The notes: generated by a model from the sequence alone, not told the origin. Positions 1 through 7,253 are shown, numbered from the stretch's first letter. The stretch is 10,983 bases of DNA from Candidatus Woesearchaeota archaeon (GCA_013331515.1 DUGG01000009.1:1-10983), one strand, 5' to 3'. Numbers and translations: made by a program.

Positions 1-275
1 ACATCGAAATGCCGCTGCCCGAGCGTGCGGCGTGACGCCTCGCGCACAGCGGCGAACGCTTCGGGCGCCAGCTCAGCGAGCATCGTGCTCTCACTGAGCC
101 CTCGCGCGATGCCCTCCTCGAGGCGCTTCCTGAATTCTTCGGTCTTCGCGCGGAGCGCCTCATCAGAGAGCGCTTTCATCGCTTCTTCGAAGCCATTTGC
201 TGCAGCGACGATTGGCTCAGCAGCTCGCAAGGCCGCGAGGTTCTCATCTCCAAACAATCTCCTCCAAAAGCTCAT
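1..275 (-). CDS. secA: SecA preprotein translocase ATPase, N-terminal fragment (bacterial)
   Basis: SecA is the cytosolic motor that drives unfolded preproteins through SecYEG in bacteria. Only the first ~91 residues are present; the gene runs off the left edge. Translated on the minus strand it starts MSFWRRLFGDENLAALR and contains LSDEALRAKTEEFRKRL, then APEAFAAVREASRRTLGQRHF. These are the characteristic N-terminal SecA helices just before the Q-motif and Walker A regions (not in the window). The wording TLGQRHFD is typical of SecA, including that of candidate-phyla bacteria. ATG at 275 is preferred because an AGG lies about 9 nt upstream; an in-frame ATG at 284 is possible. The segment looks richer in GC and in GCG/CGC codons than the rest of the window. 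Archaea lack SecA, so this gene does not fit the archaeal genes to its right; see the junction finding. Confidence 0.88.
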   Translation of the reverse strand, partial: MSFWRRLFGDENLAALRAAEPIVAAANGFEEAMKALSDEALRAKTEEFRKRLEEGIARGLSESTMLAELAPEAFAAVREASRRTLGQRHFD

Positions 276-314
276 TCCAGGCATCCTACATCAAATTTCG
301 TGCATACGCACATG

Positions 315-349
315 AAAAAAACGATCCCTCCGAGTGGAGGGATCGTTTT
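315..349 (-). terminator. Rho-independent-type terminator hairpin upstream of secA
   Basis: A perfect 14-bp inverted repeat (318-331 and 336-349) with a GAGT loop. On the minus strand the stem is followed by a run of seven T's (positions 321-315). This is a textbook intrinsic terminator pointing leftward. It would end transcription of whatever gene precedes secA on the minus strand and belongs with the bacterial segment. Confidence 0.85.
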
Positions 350-355
350 GAAGAA

Positions 356-454
356 TTACAATCGCTTCTTCTTCTTTGCCTTCTTTGCCTTTTCAAAATA
401 CACTGCCGCGTTGCCTTCGACTGATTTGCGGATATCAAGCGTTATTGTTGGCAT
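356..454 (-). pseudogene. Truncated start of an NFACT/RqcH-like protein
   Basis: A 32-codon frame beginning at an ATG that overlaps the TadC-like stop (TGATG), so translation is probably coupled. The peptide MPTITLDIRKSVEGNAAVYF continues EKAKKAKKKKRL and stops. The pattern LDIRKSVEGNAAVYFEKAKKAKKK matches the segment just before the coiled coil in archaeal Tae2/RqcH (fibronectin-binding-like, NFACT) proteins, which act on stalled 50S-peptidyl-tRNA complexes; some archaea carry a stand-alone protein starting here and continuing into the NFACT-R domain. In an intact gene several hundred residues would follow. Here the frame ends at a TAA 7 nt before the bacterial terminator hairpin, so the gene is broken by the join. 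The final KKKKRL may belong to the C-terminus of the bacterial gene upstream of secA, fused through a lysine-rich AAG repeat. The homology call rests on about 28 residues. Confidence 0.5.
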
Positions 455-1401
455 CAGCCGCCTCCGGCAAGGCCGGTTATGGCTCCTGAGTTTGCAAGTA
501 TGCTTTGCGCCAGTGTTATTATCATGAACGCTGCGGTCATCATTATAAGCGAGTGCTTTATGCCTGATGTGAGGTCGCCCTCAGCCAACTTTCCAAGCAC
601 CACCCCCGCAAAGAATCCCTGTATCATGGACATCAGCAGGAATATGCCGTTCAGGCTGATTATCCATGTGCCAAGTGACAAGATGAAGTTGACAGGTGAA
701 GAGAGGTCCAGCTCCGCATTCAGGTTTATGCCTCCTGCTGCCTGGCCGGTAGTTATGCCTGTTTCTGTCGCGCTTGTGGCTCCAAACTTGACCATGTATG
801 GTATGAGGAGGTTTTGTATGACTATCATGACTCCCAGGAAAACGAAGAATATAATGTAACTCTGCATTACCTGCGCGTGTATGCTGGACTTCCTTTCCTC
901 CTTGATTTTCTTTATCTGCAGCAGCGACTCGGTTACCGAGGTCAGGACATCCTCTATGTTGCCTCCTGCCTGCTCTGCCTGTATGACTGTTGCTATGGCC
1001 CTCCTGATTACCGGGTTTTCAGTTTCCTTGCCGAAGTTGATGAATGCCTTGTGGAACGGGATTGACCACTCAATCTGGTTGGCAAGCTTCTTCAGGTGCG
1101 GGGTCAGGGTGCCGTATTCCCCTTCTGTCACGTGCACCACAGCCTGGGCCGCAGGCATCCCCGACTTTATTGCCCCGGTGAGGTTCCTGACAAACTCCGG
1201 GAACCTTGCCTCTACCTCTTTCTGGCGCTTGTTCTCCTTCATAACGTCAAGCCAGTAGGGCAGTGTTGCAACTATTGCGACTATCGCGAGCAGCGGCACG
1301 AAGAATATCCTGCCCTTGAAGATGTAGATGTCTGCTAACAGAAGGAGCAGGGCTGCACCAAGGGCAATCCTGTGCCTTGCCTCAAATTGTATTCTTATCA
1401 T
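454..1401 (-). CDS. TadC/FlaJ-like type II secretion system F (T2SF) platform protein
   Basis: A 315-residue polytopic inner-membrane platform protein of a type IV pilus-like machine, which in this family couples the cytoplasmic ATPase to pilin assembly. Two N-terminal membrane segments (about 12-28 and 30-50) are followed by a cytoplasmic helical T2SF domain (about 60-180) containing FPEFVRNLTGAIKSGMPAAQ and the family's glycine motif AEQAGGNIEDVL (142-153). Three more membrane segments follow (about 181-202, 246-270, 283-305). Size and single T2SF domain fit TadC-type proteins better than full FlaJ. A TATA-like box lies 28 bp upstream of the ATG, so the gene may have its own promoter besides reading from the operon. 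Its stop overlaps the start of the truncated NFACT-like gene. It pairs with the larger platform protein at 2420-4582, as TadB pairs with TadC or as two platform proteins occur in archaeal Epd-like pili. Confidence 0.85.
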   Translation of the reverse strand: MIRIQFEARHRIALGAALLLLLADIYIFKGRIFFVPLLAIVAIVATLPYWLDVMKENKRQKEVEARFPEFVRNLTGAIKSGMPAAQAVVHVTEGEYGTLTPHLKKLANQIEWSIPFHKAFINFGKETENPVIRRAIATVIQAEQAGGNIEDVLTSVTESLLQIKKIKEERKSSIHAQVMQSYIIFFVFLGVMIVIQNLLIPYMVKFGATSATETGITTGQAAGGINLNAELDLSSPVNFILSLGTWIISLNGIFLLMSMIQGFFAGVVLGKLAEGDLTSGIKHSLIMMTAAFMIITLAQSILANSGAITGLAGGG

Positions 1402-1423
1402 GCCCTTTTTACGGCTTGAAGGC

Positions 1424-1435
1424 GGTTTATTTAGT
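1424..1435 (-). promoter_or_regulatory. Probable TATA box for the TadC-like gene
   Basis: On the minus strand the sequence CTAAATAAACC is centred about 28 bp upstream of the ATG at 1401, the spacing expected for an archaeal leaderless or near-leaderless transcript. It lies in the 50-bp gap after the upstream TraB-like gene. Confidence 0.45.
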
Positions 1436-1451
1436 TTTCTATTGGCATTGT

Positions 1452-2384
1452 TTACCCTGGTCCAAAGAAGGTCGCGGCAGCTCCCAGAAATGCAGTTGAA
1501 GGCAGGGTAATCGCATATGCGCCAGCCATACGGTAAACAGTTCGCCGCCTGGTCGCGTCAATGCACGCTTTTGCCAGCTTTTCGGGGTCGGTCTTCCAAA
1601 GTTCCGCGTGGCTCGCTGCAATCTCTGACACGCTGCCGTCCTTCACGCCATTGAGCAGGAAGTGTCTTATCTGGGGAGCGTGTAAAGCTCCCACAACGAT
1701 GTGCCTGTCCTCACCTCTCTTCCAGTTGCGGAGGAACTCTGCATGGTATGCTGAGCGCCTTTCCACTGAATTGTACCTTGGGGGTGAGCGCTCTTCGTGA
1801 AACCCTATGCTGGCATATGGAGGCAGCCCGTTAAGTGACCACGCATCCTGTGGCACGTTCAGATACCAAGCATCATTAGTGAGTATCCTGCTTTTCGTAA
1901 TGTAGCTGGCCAGGAAGGCAAGCCCGACGAGCAATGGCATGCCAAGTAACATAAGGACATCTTGGAAGCCGTCTGATAAGGCTTCTGTTGCCGGTATGAA
2001 CATGAAATCGGGGAGCTCCACGCCCGATTTTGCGGCAGGGTACTCTTTGGGCGTTAGCTGCTCAAACAGCCAGTTGCCGCCTTTGCCAACCGTTGAGTTA
2101 ACTATTGCAGCAATCGTTTTTTTGTTGTGGGCTATCCCGTGTATGCTCACCTTGGCCTGGTCGATAATTACATCCAGCGATGGCAGGCTGGTTGGAGGAG
2201 GGGCTTCCTTTGCCTGCATGAGGAGGCGTTCTGTTTCAGCCTTCCAGTCCATTTTCACGACCTTGATAAAGCTGCGCTTGTCGTGGGAAACCGATATGCC
2301 TTTCCGGTCATACAGCCCGGCGAGGGCGTCAATAGAGCTTACGCTGGTAATCTCCTCGAACGTCAGGATGGGTTGGTGTGCCAT
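1452..2384 (-). CDS. TraB/TIKI-like membrane protein (divergent), within the pilus operon
   Basis: A 310-residue protein from the chosen start. Three segments look like the TraB/PrgY/TIKI fold: IHGIAHNKKTIAAI (about 81-94, cf. the GTAH-type N-terminal motif), ERRSAYHAEFLRNW (208-221) and HIVVGALHAPQIRHFL (228-243, cf. the VVGxxHxxGI motif). TraB-like proteins are putative metal-dependent proteases or pheromone-shutdown proteins; the exact activity here is unknown. Hydrophobic segments occur at about 141-161 and 285-307. I chose ATG 2384 because a TATA-like box lies 28 bp upstream. An in-frame ATG at 2423 overlaps the stop of the upstream platform gene (ATGA) and would add 13 residues; that start is a real alternative and would favour translational coupling. 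The gene lies between the two pilus platform genes, suggesting but not proving a role linked to the surface machine. Confidence 0.5.
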   Translation of the reverse strand: MAHQPILTFEEITSVSSIDALAGLYDRKGISVSHDKRSFIKVVKMDWKAETERLLMQAKEAPPPTSLPSLDVIIDQAKVSIHGIAHNKKTIAAIVNSTVGKGGNWLFEQLTPKEYPAAKSGVELPDFMFIPATEALSDGFQDVLMLLGMPLLVGLAFLASYITKSRILTNDAWYLNVPQDAWSLNGLPPYASIGFHEERSPPRYNSVERRSAYHAEFLRNWKRGEDRHIVVGALHAPQIRHFLLNGVKDGSVSEIAASHAELWKTDPEKLAKACIDATRRRTVYRMAGAYAITLPSTAFLGAAATFFGPG

Positions 2385-2407
2385 GATGGCGCAGGGAAGC
2401 TGCGTGG

Positions 2408-2418
2408 GTTTAAAAAGA
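2408..2418 (-). promoter_or_regulatory. Possible TATA box for the TraB-like gene
   Basis: On the minus strand CTTTTTAAACC is centred about 28 bp upstream of ATG 2384. It overlaps the first codons of the longer alternative reading (start 2423), which is one reason to prefer the shorter protein. Confidence 0.4.
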
Positions 2419-2419
2419 T

Positions 2420-4582
2420 TCATACATCCGGCTGTGTTAACTGAAGGAAGACCAGGAATCCTATGTTGAGCAGGGGTATGACTGCATACGCGCCAACCGC
2501 CATTACTATGTCAACGCCTATCCCGCCGAGCGTGCCGCCGAGCAGATTGACCAGGGCCATTGCCGCGACGAAGAAGAGTGGCGCCGCTATGAGCAGGCCG
2601 GTGTAAATATCAGAGTAAGTGCTCACCGTCTCATTATACCTCTGCCTTTCAAGATTGTATGTCAGTGTTGCTTGGTCTGCTTCCTGCCTTAAGTAGCTGT
2701 CAAGGTCTCCTCCAGTCTCTATTGTGCTTACAACACCTTCAAGGAACTCCTTGAAATGGGGGCTTGGCGTGGTTGCGGCTACTGTCCTCAGGGCGGTCAG
2801 AAAATCGTAACCGAATATGTTTGTGAAGTCAACAACTTTTTTTACCTCTGTGCCTATCTCTCCGTATTCCTTTGATGCTGATATCAGCTCGAACATTGAT
2901 ACAGGGGGCACGCCGGATGTTGCGACGGCTGCCATGTGGTTTATAGCGAATGGCATGTTGGTCATTATGTTCCTTCTTCTCTCCTTTATCTTCATGAACG
3001 GGTAGGCGTAGAATATGGTGGCGCAGGCAAAGCCGGCTATGCCGCTGAATATCAGAGTTTTGAGGACTATCTGATACAGGGGGTAGTTCAGGATGAAAAA
3101 TAATATGGTGAGGATGGCAAACGCTGCCGCTGTTGTGAAAAGCGTTGACAGTATCATTATGTTGACATAGGTATTTGACAGAACCTTGACGTTTGCCGCT
3201 CTTAATGCGTTGTACAGGAAGCCGAAGAATTCCGGGAAGGTGTCAACCAGGAACAGGCTCATTTTCCTGACAGTCAGGTTGGCTATGAGGCCGATTGAAC
3301 TGCCCTGATAAACTTCCGGCCTTTCCACTTCAAGTATTTTCTTTACCCTTTTGGCTTCCTGGGCCAGCAGGGTCGTGTCAAATCCGGACAGGCGCTCTTC
3401 CTCGTAGAGCTTCTTGCGCATTTCCTTGAGCTTTTTCATGTGGATTGGAACTGCGGTCTTCTCTGCCATTATCGGTCCCTGCTTCGCCCTGAATTTTTCT
3501 GTCACTTCATTGAGCAGGCTCCTGATGGAGAACCAGCCGAAGGCGAGTCCTGCCGGCTCTTTTTTCTCCGTGGCAGGCATTTTTTCGCTTTCCTTTGCCT
3601 TTTTTTCCATCGCAACGATTTCTTCCACGAATATGCCCCTCTTTGCTTTCCTGATGCCGAGGGCTTCTGCAATGGCCTGCGTTATCCCTTTCCTTTGCTG
3701 AGGATATGGCTGTTTTGGTGCTGGCAGGCGATTTGCGGCAGGTGCGCTGCTGAACGTGATTTTTGGAGCCTGCTTTGTTTTCAGAGCGGGCTTTCTTTTG
3801 GCTGCCGCCGCCACAATAAGCCCTATTGCCTTGAGAATGCGCGTTAAGGTAAGGAGTGGCAGTCCGGCGGCGTTCCTTGCCATTGCCGCAATTTTCACGC
3901 CCAGCCCGGGCCTGTGCGCGCCCGGTTGATTTACTTCTCCGGGAATCTTTACCATGTCTCGCAAGGCAGCCCTTCCTGCTTTGGCTTCGGCCTCCTCTAT
4001 TTCTTTGGCCACGTCTTCAAGCAAGGGCACGGTTATGCTTACATTTGAGCCCCTAGCTGCTTCCTGCTGAACTTCCCCAACCACTCCGGTGTGGACGCTG
4101 CTGGAAAGAAGCATGCTTCTGAGCCGCTCAACTTCATTGTCGATGTTGAATACTTCAATCCTTGCTTCAGGGCGTGATTCGGCTGCTTGCGGCTGCTCCG
4201 GTGTTTCTGCTGCCTTTTGTGCGGGCTGTGCAGCAAGTTCATGTTTTGCCTCCTTGCTCTTTTCCGCCTTTGCCTTGAGCGAGTAGCAGGAAGTGTCGTC
4301 CTGCACGAGGACGGTTACCTGGCTCACTACAAATTCTGCTTTTTTTAGAAGGGTGAGTGAGGATGCCTTGAAGTAACCGTCCCATTCTTCCCTGCTTCTC
4401 CCTCTCAGCAGGGCTTTTTGTTTTTGCTCATACTCAAGGTAGCCGTGCTTTCCGCTTTGGTACTGGTCGGAAAGCGCCTTTGCGCTCTCGGTTAAGGAGC
4501 GCTGCTGCACCGACAGGACTTCAAGCTCTGTCAGGAGCTCGCTTACCTCATCCAAAAGTTTTTGGGCGTCCTTATGTGGCAT
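2420..4582 (-). CDS. FlaJ/TadB-like T2SF platform protein with long cytoplasmic N-terminal extension
   Basis: A 720-residue platform protein of the pilus-type machine. The C-terminal third is the membrane core: transmembrane segments at about 473-498 and 503-527, a cytoplasmic T2SF domain at about 530-655 with NMPFAINHMAAVATSGVPP and the motif IETGGDLDSYLRQEADQ (621-637), then two more segments at about 657-680 and 689-714. Residues 430-470 resemble the end of the first T2SF half of FlaJ. The first ~430 residues are predicted cytoplasmic: a helical, coiled-coil-like start (1-115), a Pro/Ala/Glu-rich stretch (115-140), Lys/Ala/Pro-rich low-complexity segments (200-345) and a basic helix (380-420). 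Family members do have N-terminal cytoplasmic parts, but this one is long and of low complexity. The gene lies 10 nt after the small helical gene and two genes after the ATPase; its stop overlaps an ATG (ATGA). Function is firm at family level; the role of the extension is unknown. Confidence 0.85.
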   Translation of the reverse strand: MPHKDAQKLLDEVSELLTELEVLSVQQRSLTESAKALSDQYQSGKHGYLEYEQKQKALLRGRSREEWDGYFKASSLTLLKKAEFVVSQVTVLVQDDTSCYSLKAKAEKSKEAKHELAAQPAQKAAETPEQPQAAESRPEARIEVFNIDNEVERLRSMLLSSSVHTGVVGEVQQEAARGSNVSITVPLLEDVAKEIEEAEAKAGRAALRDMVKIPGEVNQPGAHRPGLGVKIAAMARNAAGLPLLTLTRILKAIGLIVAAAAKRKPALKTKQAPKITFSSAPAANRLPAPKQPYPQQRKGITQAIAEALGIRKAKRGIFVEEIVAMEKKAKESEKMPATEKKEPAGLAFGWFSIRSLLNEVTEKFRAKQGPIMAEKTAVPIHMKKLKEMRKKLYEEERLSGFDTTLLAQEAKRVKKILEVERPEVYQGSSIGLIANLTVRKMSLFLVDTFPEFFGFLYNALRAANVKVLSNTYVNIMILSTLFTTAAAFAILTILFFILNYPLYQIVLKTLIFSGIAGFACATIFYAYPFMKIKERRRNIMTNMPFAINHMAAVATSGVPPVSMFELISASKEYGEIGTEVKKVVDFTNIFGYDFLTALRTVAATTPSPHFKEFLEGVVSTIETGGDLDSYLRQEADQATLTYNLERQRYNETVSTYSDIYTGLLIAAPLFFVAAMALVNLLGGTLGGIGVDIVMAVGAYAVIPLLNIGFLVFLQLTQPDV

Positions 4583-4592
4583 TTCGCGTTTT

Positions 4593-4793
4593 TTACTGCC
4601 TCTGCAGTGACCTGAGCGCGCCTTTCATGGCCTGCAGCTCTGCTATTATGTCCTGCTTTATGATTTTCATCTCGCTTTGGGCATGTTCAAGGGCTGCCTG
4701 GCTTTTCGGCTCAGAATTTGCCCTTGTAGCATAAAGCCCCATGAGGGCTTTTGCCTTTGCAATATGCTCCCTTACTTCCTGCCGGCTGTTCAT
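4593..4793 (-). CDS. Small helical (coiled-coil) protein in the pilus operon
   Basis: A 66-residue, charged protein (starts MNSRQEVREHIAKAKALMGL, ends KGALRSLQRQ) predicted to be almost wholly alpha-helical, with heptad-like spacing of hydrophobic residues and no signal peptide or membrane segment. It begins 11 nt after the ATPase stop and ends 10 nt before the large platform gene, so it is very probably a real co-transcribed gene and not a chance frame. I do not recognise a family. Its position between ATPase and platform protein suggests a cytoplasmic adaptor that could contact the helical extension of the platform protein, which is an inference from context only. Confidence 0.7.
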   Translation of the reverse strand: MNSRQEVREHIAKAKALMGLYATRANSEPKSQAALEHAQSEMKIIKQDIIAELQAMKGALRSLQRQ

Positions 4794-4804
4794 TCTGCGG
4801 TTTC

Positions 4805-6439
4805 CTATTTGATGCCGAATTCCTTCAGGACGGCGTCCCTGTCCTTGTAGTAGCTGTTGACAATCCGGGTGACATCCTTGTAGTGTGTAAGGTTCTGCTC
4901 AAGCAGCTTGGTGAGCAGCAGGCTCCTCAGCCGTATTTCATTCTCAAGCTCCTTGATTGACGCGCCGGTCCTTTTGCTTATTATTGAGAGTATGTGCGAG
5001 TTCCCGTTGTAGATGAATTTGTCATCTATCTGGTTCCACTCAAAGAGCGTGTTGGAGTCAACCGTCCCTATCTGCTGCTTCACCTCTATGATTTCCTTTA
5101 CGTCCTTGACCCTTCTTATATTCCTGCGCTGGTCCTTGATATGTATTACGCTGCACACGATGTCCAACGAGTCAACCAGCGAGGCGGGAAGGTTTATTGG
5201 CGGGGTTTCAAGCCTCCTTACCATTGTCTCGACAGAGGCTGCGTGGAAGGTGCTGAACGAAGGGTGACCGGACGCCATGCCCTGGAACAGCACATAAGTC
5301 TCCTTGCCCCTGACCTCCCCCACGACCACATAGTCCGGATTCTGCCTGAACGTCTCCCTGAGCAGGTCAAACATGCTTATCTCGCCATACTGCTTACCGA
5401 GGAGGTTGGGGATGCCAAAGCCGACCCTTGCCACTGCCGGAATCCAGTTTTCATGCGCTATATTCAGCTCCCTGGTGTCCTCTATTGAGACGATTCTGGC
5501 CTCAGGCGGCACGAACTGAAGGATGGAGTTGAGGAAGGTAGTCTTTCCGGAGGCCGTCTCACCTATGGAAATCACGTTGAACTTGTTCTCAATTGCCAGC
5601 CAGAGGAAGCCGAACATCTCGGGGCTTGCGGTCTTGTAGCCAAGCAGGTGCACCGGCGTGAGCGGGTCTTTCGTGAACTTCCTGATTGTGAATGTCGGGC
5701 CGTGGGTGGTGACATCGCTGGTGTAGGTTGCGTTGACACGAGATCCGTCCGGAAGCGAGCCGTCGAGCAGCGGCTTGGCAAAGCTCACATACCTGCCTGT
5801 CTTCTGGGCCAGCTTTTCAACAAAGTCAATCAGCCGCTTCAGCTCGGAGAAAACGATGTTCGTCCTCATGTTCTGGTACCTTCTGTGGACTATGTATACG
5901 GGCGTTTCAGCGCCGTTGCACTCAACGTCTTCTATGTAGAAATCGTGCATCATGGGCTCTATCTCGTTGAGCCCCACAAAGTCGCGGTAGACATAGTACA
6001 TTATTTTCAGGTACGATTGCTTTGACACCTTTGCGCCAAGCTCTGCCAGTATTGACTGGACATTCTTCTCCAGGTACTTGATTATCAGCTCTGACTTTGC
6101 AGCATAGGCGTAGCTTATGTTTATCATTTCTTCAAGCCCGAGCTGTATCAGCTTGAGCAGCTCCTTCTCTGTATCAGTCAGGATTACCTCCTCTACGGAG
6201 TAAAGCAGCTCTTTTGACGTGTCATCCCAGTAGATGTGGGCAAACGCGTAGGGTGGCAGCAGCGGGTAGCGTATGTTTATCTTCTCCCTCTCGCTTATGT
6301 CCGGCAGCTTGACAAACCTTGGCCTCAGGTCTATGAAGAACTCCGGCGCCCCTTCACCATGGGTGCCGGCATTTTCTGCTACCGTGGCTTCCTGTGCGCT
6401 TCCACTTGTGACCTGGACTACAGAAACCGCTTCAGCCAT
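4805..6439 (-). CDS. Archaeal type II/IV secretion system ATPase (FlaI/TadA-like)
   Basis: A 544-residue hexameric ATPase of the VirB11/GspE superfamily that powers assembly or retraction of archaeal type IV pili, archaella or Tad/Epd pili from the cytoplasmic face. After a variable N-terminus, an archaeal-type N-domain (about 40-215, including INIRYPLLPPYAFAHIYWDD) precedes the catalytic core. Visible motifs: arginine-bearing GSRVNATY (232-239), Walker A GETASGKT (293-300), Asp box SIEDTREL (318-325), Walker B VVVGEVRG (371-378) and His box STFHA (396-400). All key residues are intact. Length is typical of FlaI-like proteins. It is the first gene of the operon with the small helical protein and platform proteins. 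Two possible promoters precede it: a TATA box 26 bp upstream giving a leaderless mRNA, and an upstream motif shared with the 9915-10442 gene. Whether the machine is a pilus or an archaellum cannot be decided here; no archaellin or FlaH-like gene is seen. Confidence 0.93.
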   Translation of the reverse strand: MAEAVSVVQVTSGSAQEATVAENAGTHGEGAPEFFIDLRPRFVKLPDISEREKINIRYPLLPPYAFAHIYWDDTSKELLYSVEEVILTDTEKELLKLIQLGLEEMINISYAYAAKSELIIKYLEKNVQSILAELGAKVSKQSYLKIMYYVYRDFVGLNEIEPMMHDFYIEDVECNGAETPVYIVHRRYQNMRTNIVFSELKRLIDFVEKLAQKTGRYVSFAKPLLDGSLPDGSRVNATYTSDVTTHGPTFTIRKFTKDPLTPVHLLGYKTASPEMFGFLWLAIENKFNVISIGETASGKTTFLNSILQFVPPEARIVSIEDTRELNIAHENWIPAVARVGFGIPNLLGKQYGEISMFDLLRETFRQNPDYVVVGEVRGKETYVLFQGMASGHPSFSTFHAASVETMVRRLETPPINLPASLVDSLDIVCSVIHIKDQRRNIRRVKDVKEIIEVKQQIGTVDSNTLFEWNQIDDKFIYNGNSHILSIISKRTGASIKELENEIRLRSLLLTKLLEQNLTHYKDVTRIVNSYYKDRDAVLKEFGIK

Positions 6440-6455
6440 GTTTAACTTCCGCCAT
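6432..6455 (-). other. Possible 7-codon upstream ORF overlapping the ATPase start
   Basis: On the minus strand an ATG at 6455 opens MAEVKHG and stops at TGA 6434-6432, overlapping the ATPase ATG (6439) in another frame. The words ATGGCGGAAG and ATGGCTGAAG are 16 nt apart, so it may simply be a small tandem duplication of the start region. It could only be translated from the longer, leadered transcript. Confidence 0.25.
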
Positions 6456-6460
6456 CACGC

Positions 6461-6469
6461 CAAATAAGC
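6461..6469 (-). promoter_or_regulatory. TATA box for a leaderless ATPase transcript
   Basis: On the minus strand GCTTATTTGG is centred 26 bp before the ATPase ATG at 6439. An almost identical box (GCTTATTTCG) stands at the same distance before the gene at 6567-7223. Confidence 0.5.
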
Positions 6470-6523
6470 AGCACAGCTGATGCTGCAGCCGCTGGGCGTT
6501 ACATTTTCCCTTTTTTGTTGATA

Positions 6524-6550
6524 TTCGTATACTGGAATATTTAAATGTTT
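6524..6550 (-). promoter_or_regulatory. Upstream promoter/operator motif of the ATPase operon
   Basis: On the plus strand this reads TTCGTATAC, three bases, then AATATTTAAATGTTT; on the minus strand AAACATTTAAATATT is a good BRE/TATA-like element followed by the palindrome GTATAC. A near-copy sits at 10522-10546 in the same orientation relative to its gene (111 bp to the ATG here, 104 bp there). It would give a 5' leader of about 80 nt before the ATPase gene. The GTATACGAA part just downstream of the TATA element is where an archaeal repressor could bind. Confidence 0.45.
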
Positions 6551-6566
6551 AGGTTGGGTTGGCAGC

Positions 6567-7223
6567 CTACATAGTGGCCAGCCGCAGCAGGAGCTTCCCG
6601 AAGAGGGTAAAGACCAGCAGGTTGAACGCGGTGTTGGTGATGGTGAAGTATACGACCTTGAGCTTTGCCTCCACATCGCCAGATACTATGTAAATGAAGT
6701 CTGAAATTGCGTGGAATATGACCAGCGCTGTCATCCCCATCGCTACCATGCCGAAGCCCCAGTTGTTGACTGCGTAGAACGCCACAGCCCCGGATATGCC
6801 CCTTGCTGTGGCATAGAACAGGGTGAACACGTCAACACCTGAGCTTATGATTTCAGAGGCAATGGTCGTTATGATGCCGAATGCGGCTCCAACCAGCGGT
6901 CCGTAAGCCGCGCCCGTGACAACAGTGCCAAGGGTCACCAGCTCAACGGCAGAGGGCACCCTTATGGTCCTCTTGTATATCGTGGAGTAAGACGCTGCTG
7001 TTCCCAGTACCGCAACAAGCAGGATGTCCTTGATGCCGCTGCCAAAAATCAGCAACATTGAAATAGCAAAAGCAGCTATGACCGCGTTCTTCAGGGTGAG
7101 CGCGTGCCTTGCGTTCCTCAACCCCTCAACAGCCTGCTTCTTTAGCAACTTAAAGAATGCTGATGTATCCCCCTTCATCAGGCGGGGTAATTCACTTCCG
7201 CCTTCCTTTTTCCTTTTGGCCAT
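6567..7223 (-). CDS. Polytopic membrane protein, possibly ECF S-component-like
   Basis: A 218-residue protein with a basic, cytoplasmic N-terminus (about 1-45, starting MAKRKKEGG) and roughly six hydrophobic segments (about 46-62, 66-82, 94-115, 133-151, 157-180, 189-210). The glycine-rich segment YGPLVGAAFGIITTIASEII (107-126) resembles the membrane helices of S components of energy-coupling-factor vitamin transporters, but I see no substrate signature, and no ECF ATPases or T component are in the window. MreD-like or other small integral proteins are alternatives. The ATG at 7223 is supported by a TATA-like box exactly 26 bp upstream. It lies just upstream of the ATPase operon on the same strand, but 127 bp with promoter signals separate them, so it is probably its own transcription unit. 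No function is assigned with confidence. Confidence 0.6.
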   Translation of the reverse strand: MAKRKKEGGSELPRLMKGDTSAFFKLLKKQAVEGLRNARHALTLKNAVIAAFAISMLLIFGSGIKDILLVAVLGTAASYSTIYKRTIRVPSAVELVTLGTVVTGAAYGPLVGAAFGIITTIASEIISSGVDVFTLFYATARGISGAVAFYAVNNWGFGMVAMGMTALVIFHAISDFIYIVSGDVEAKLKVVYFTITNTAFNLLVFTLFGKLLLRLATM

Positions 7224-7244
7224 GGCCAGCGCCTTGTTTCAAGG

Positions 7245-7253
7245 CGAAATAAG
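7245..7253 (-). promoter_or_regulatory. TATA box of the membrane-protein gene
   Basis: On the minus strand GCTTATTTCG is centred 26 bp upstream of ATG 7223. A second AT-rich element (TTTAAATAAA, 7260-7269) lies about 15 bp further upstream and could serve as an alternative TATA box with a short leader. Confidence 0.45.

Noticed and set aside
1939..2469. A 176-codon plus-strand frame
   Set aside because: Antisense to the TraB-like gene and crosses the overlap with the large platform gene; no upstream signals.
4994..5488. A 164-codon plus-strand frame
   Set aside because: Antisense to the ATPase gene, whose frame carries all the family motifs.
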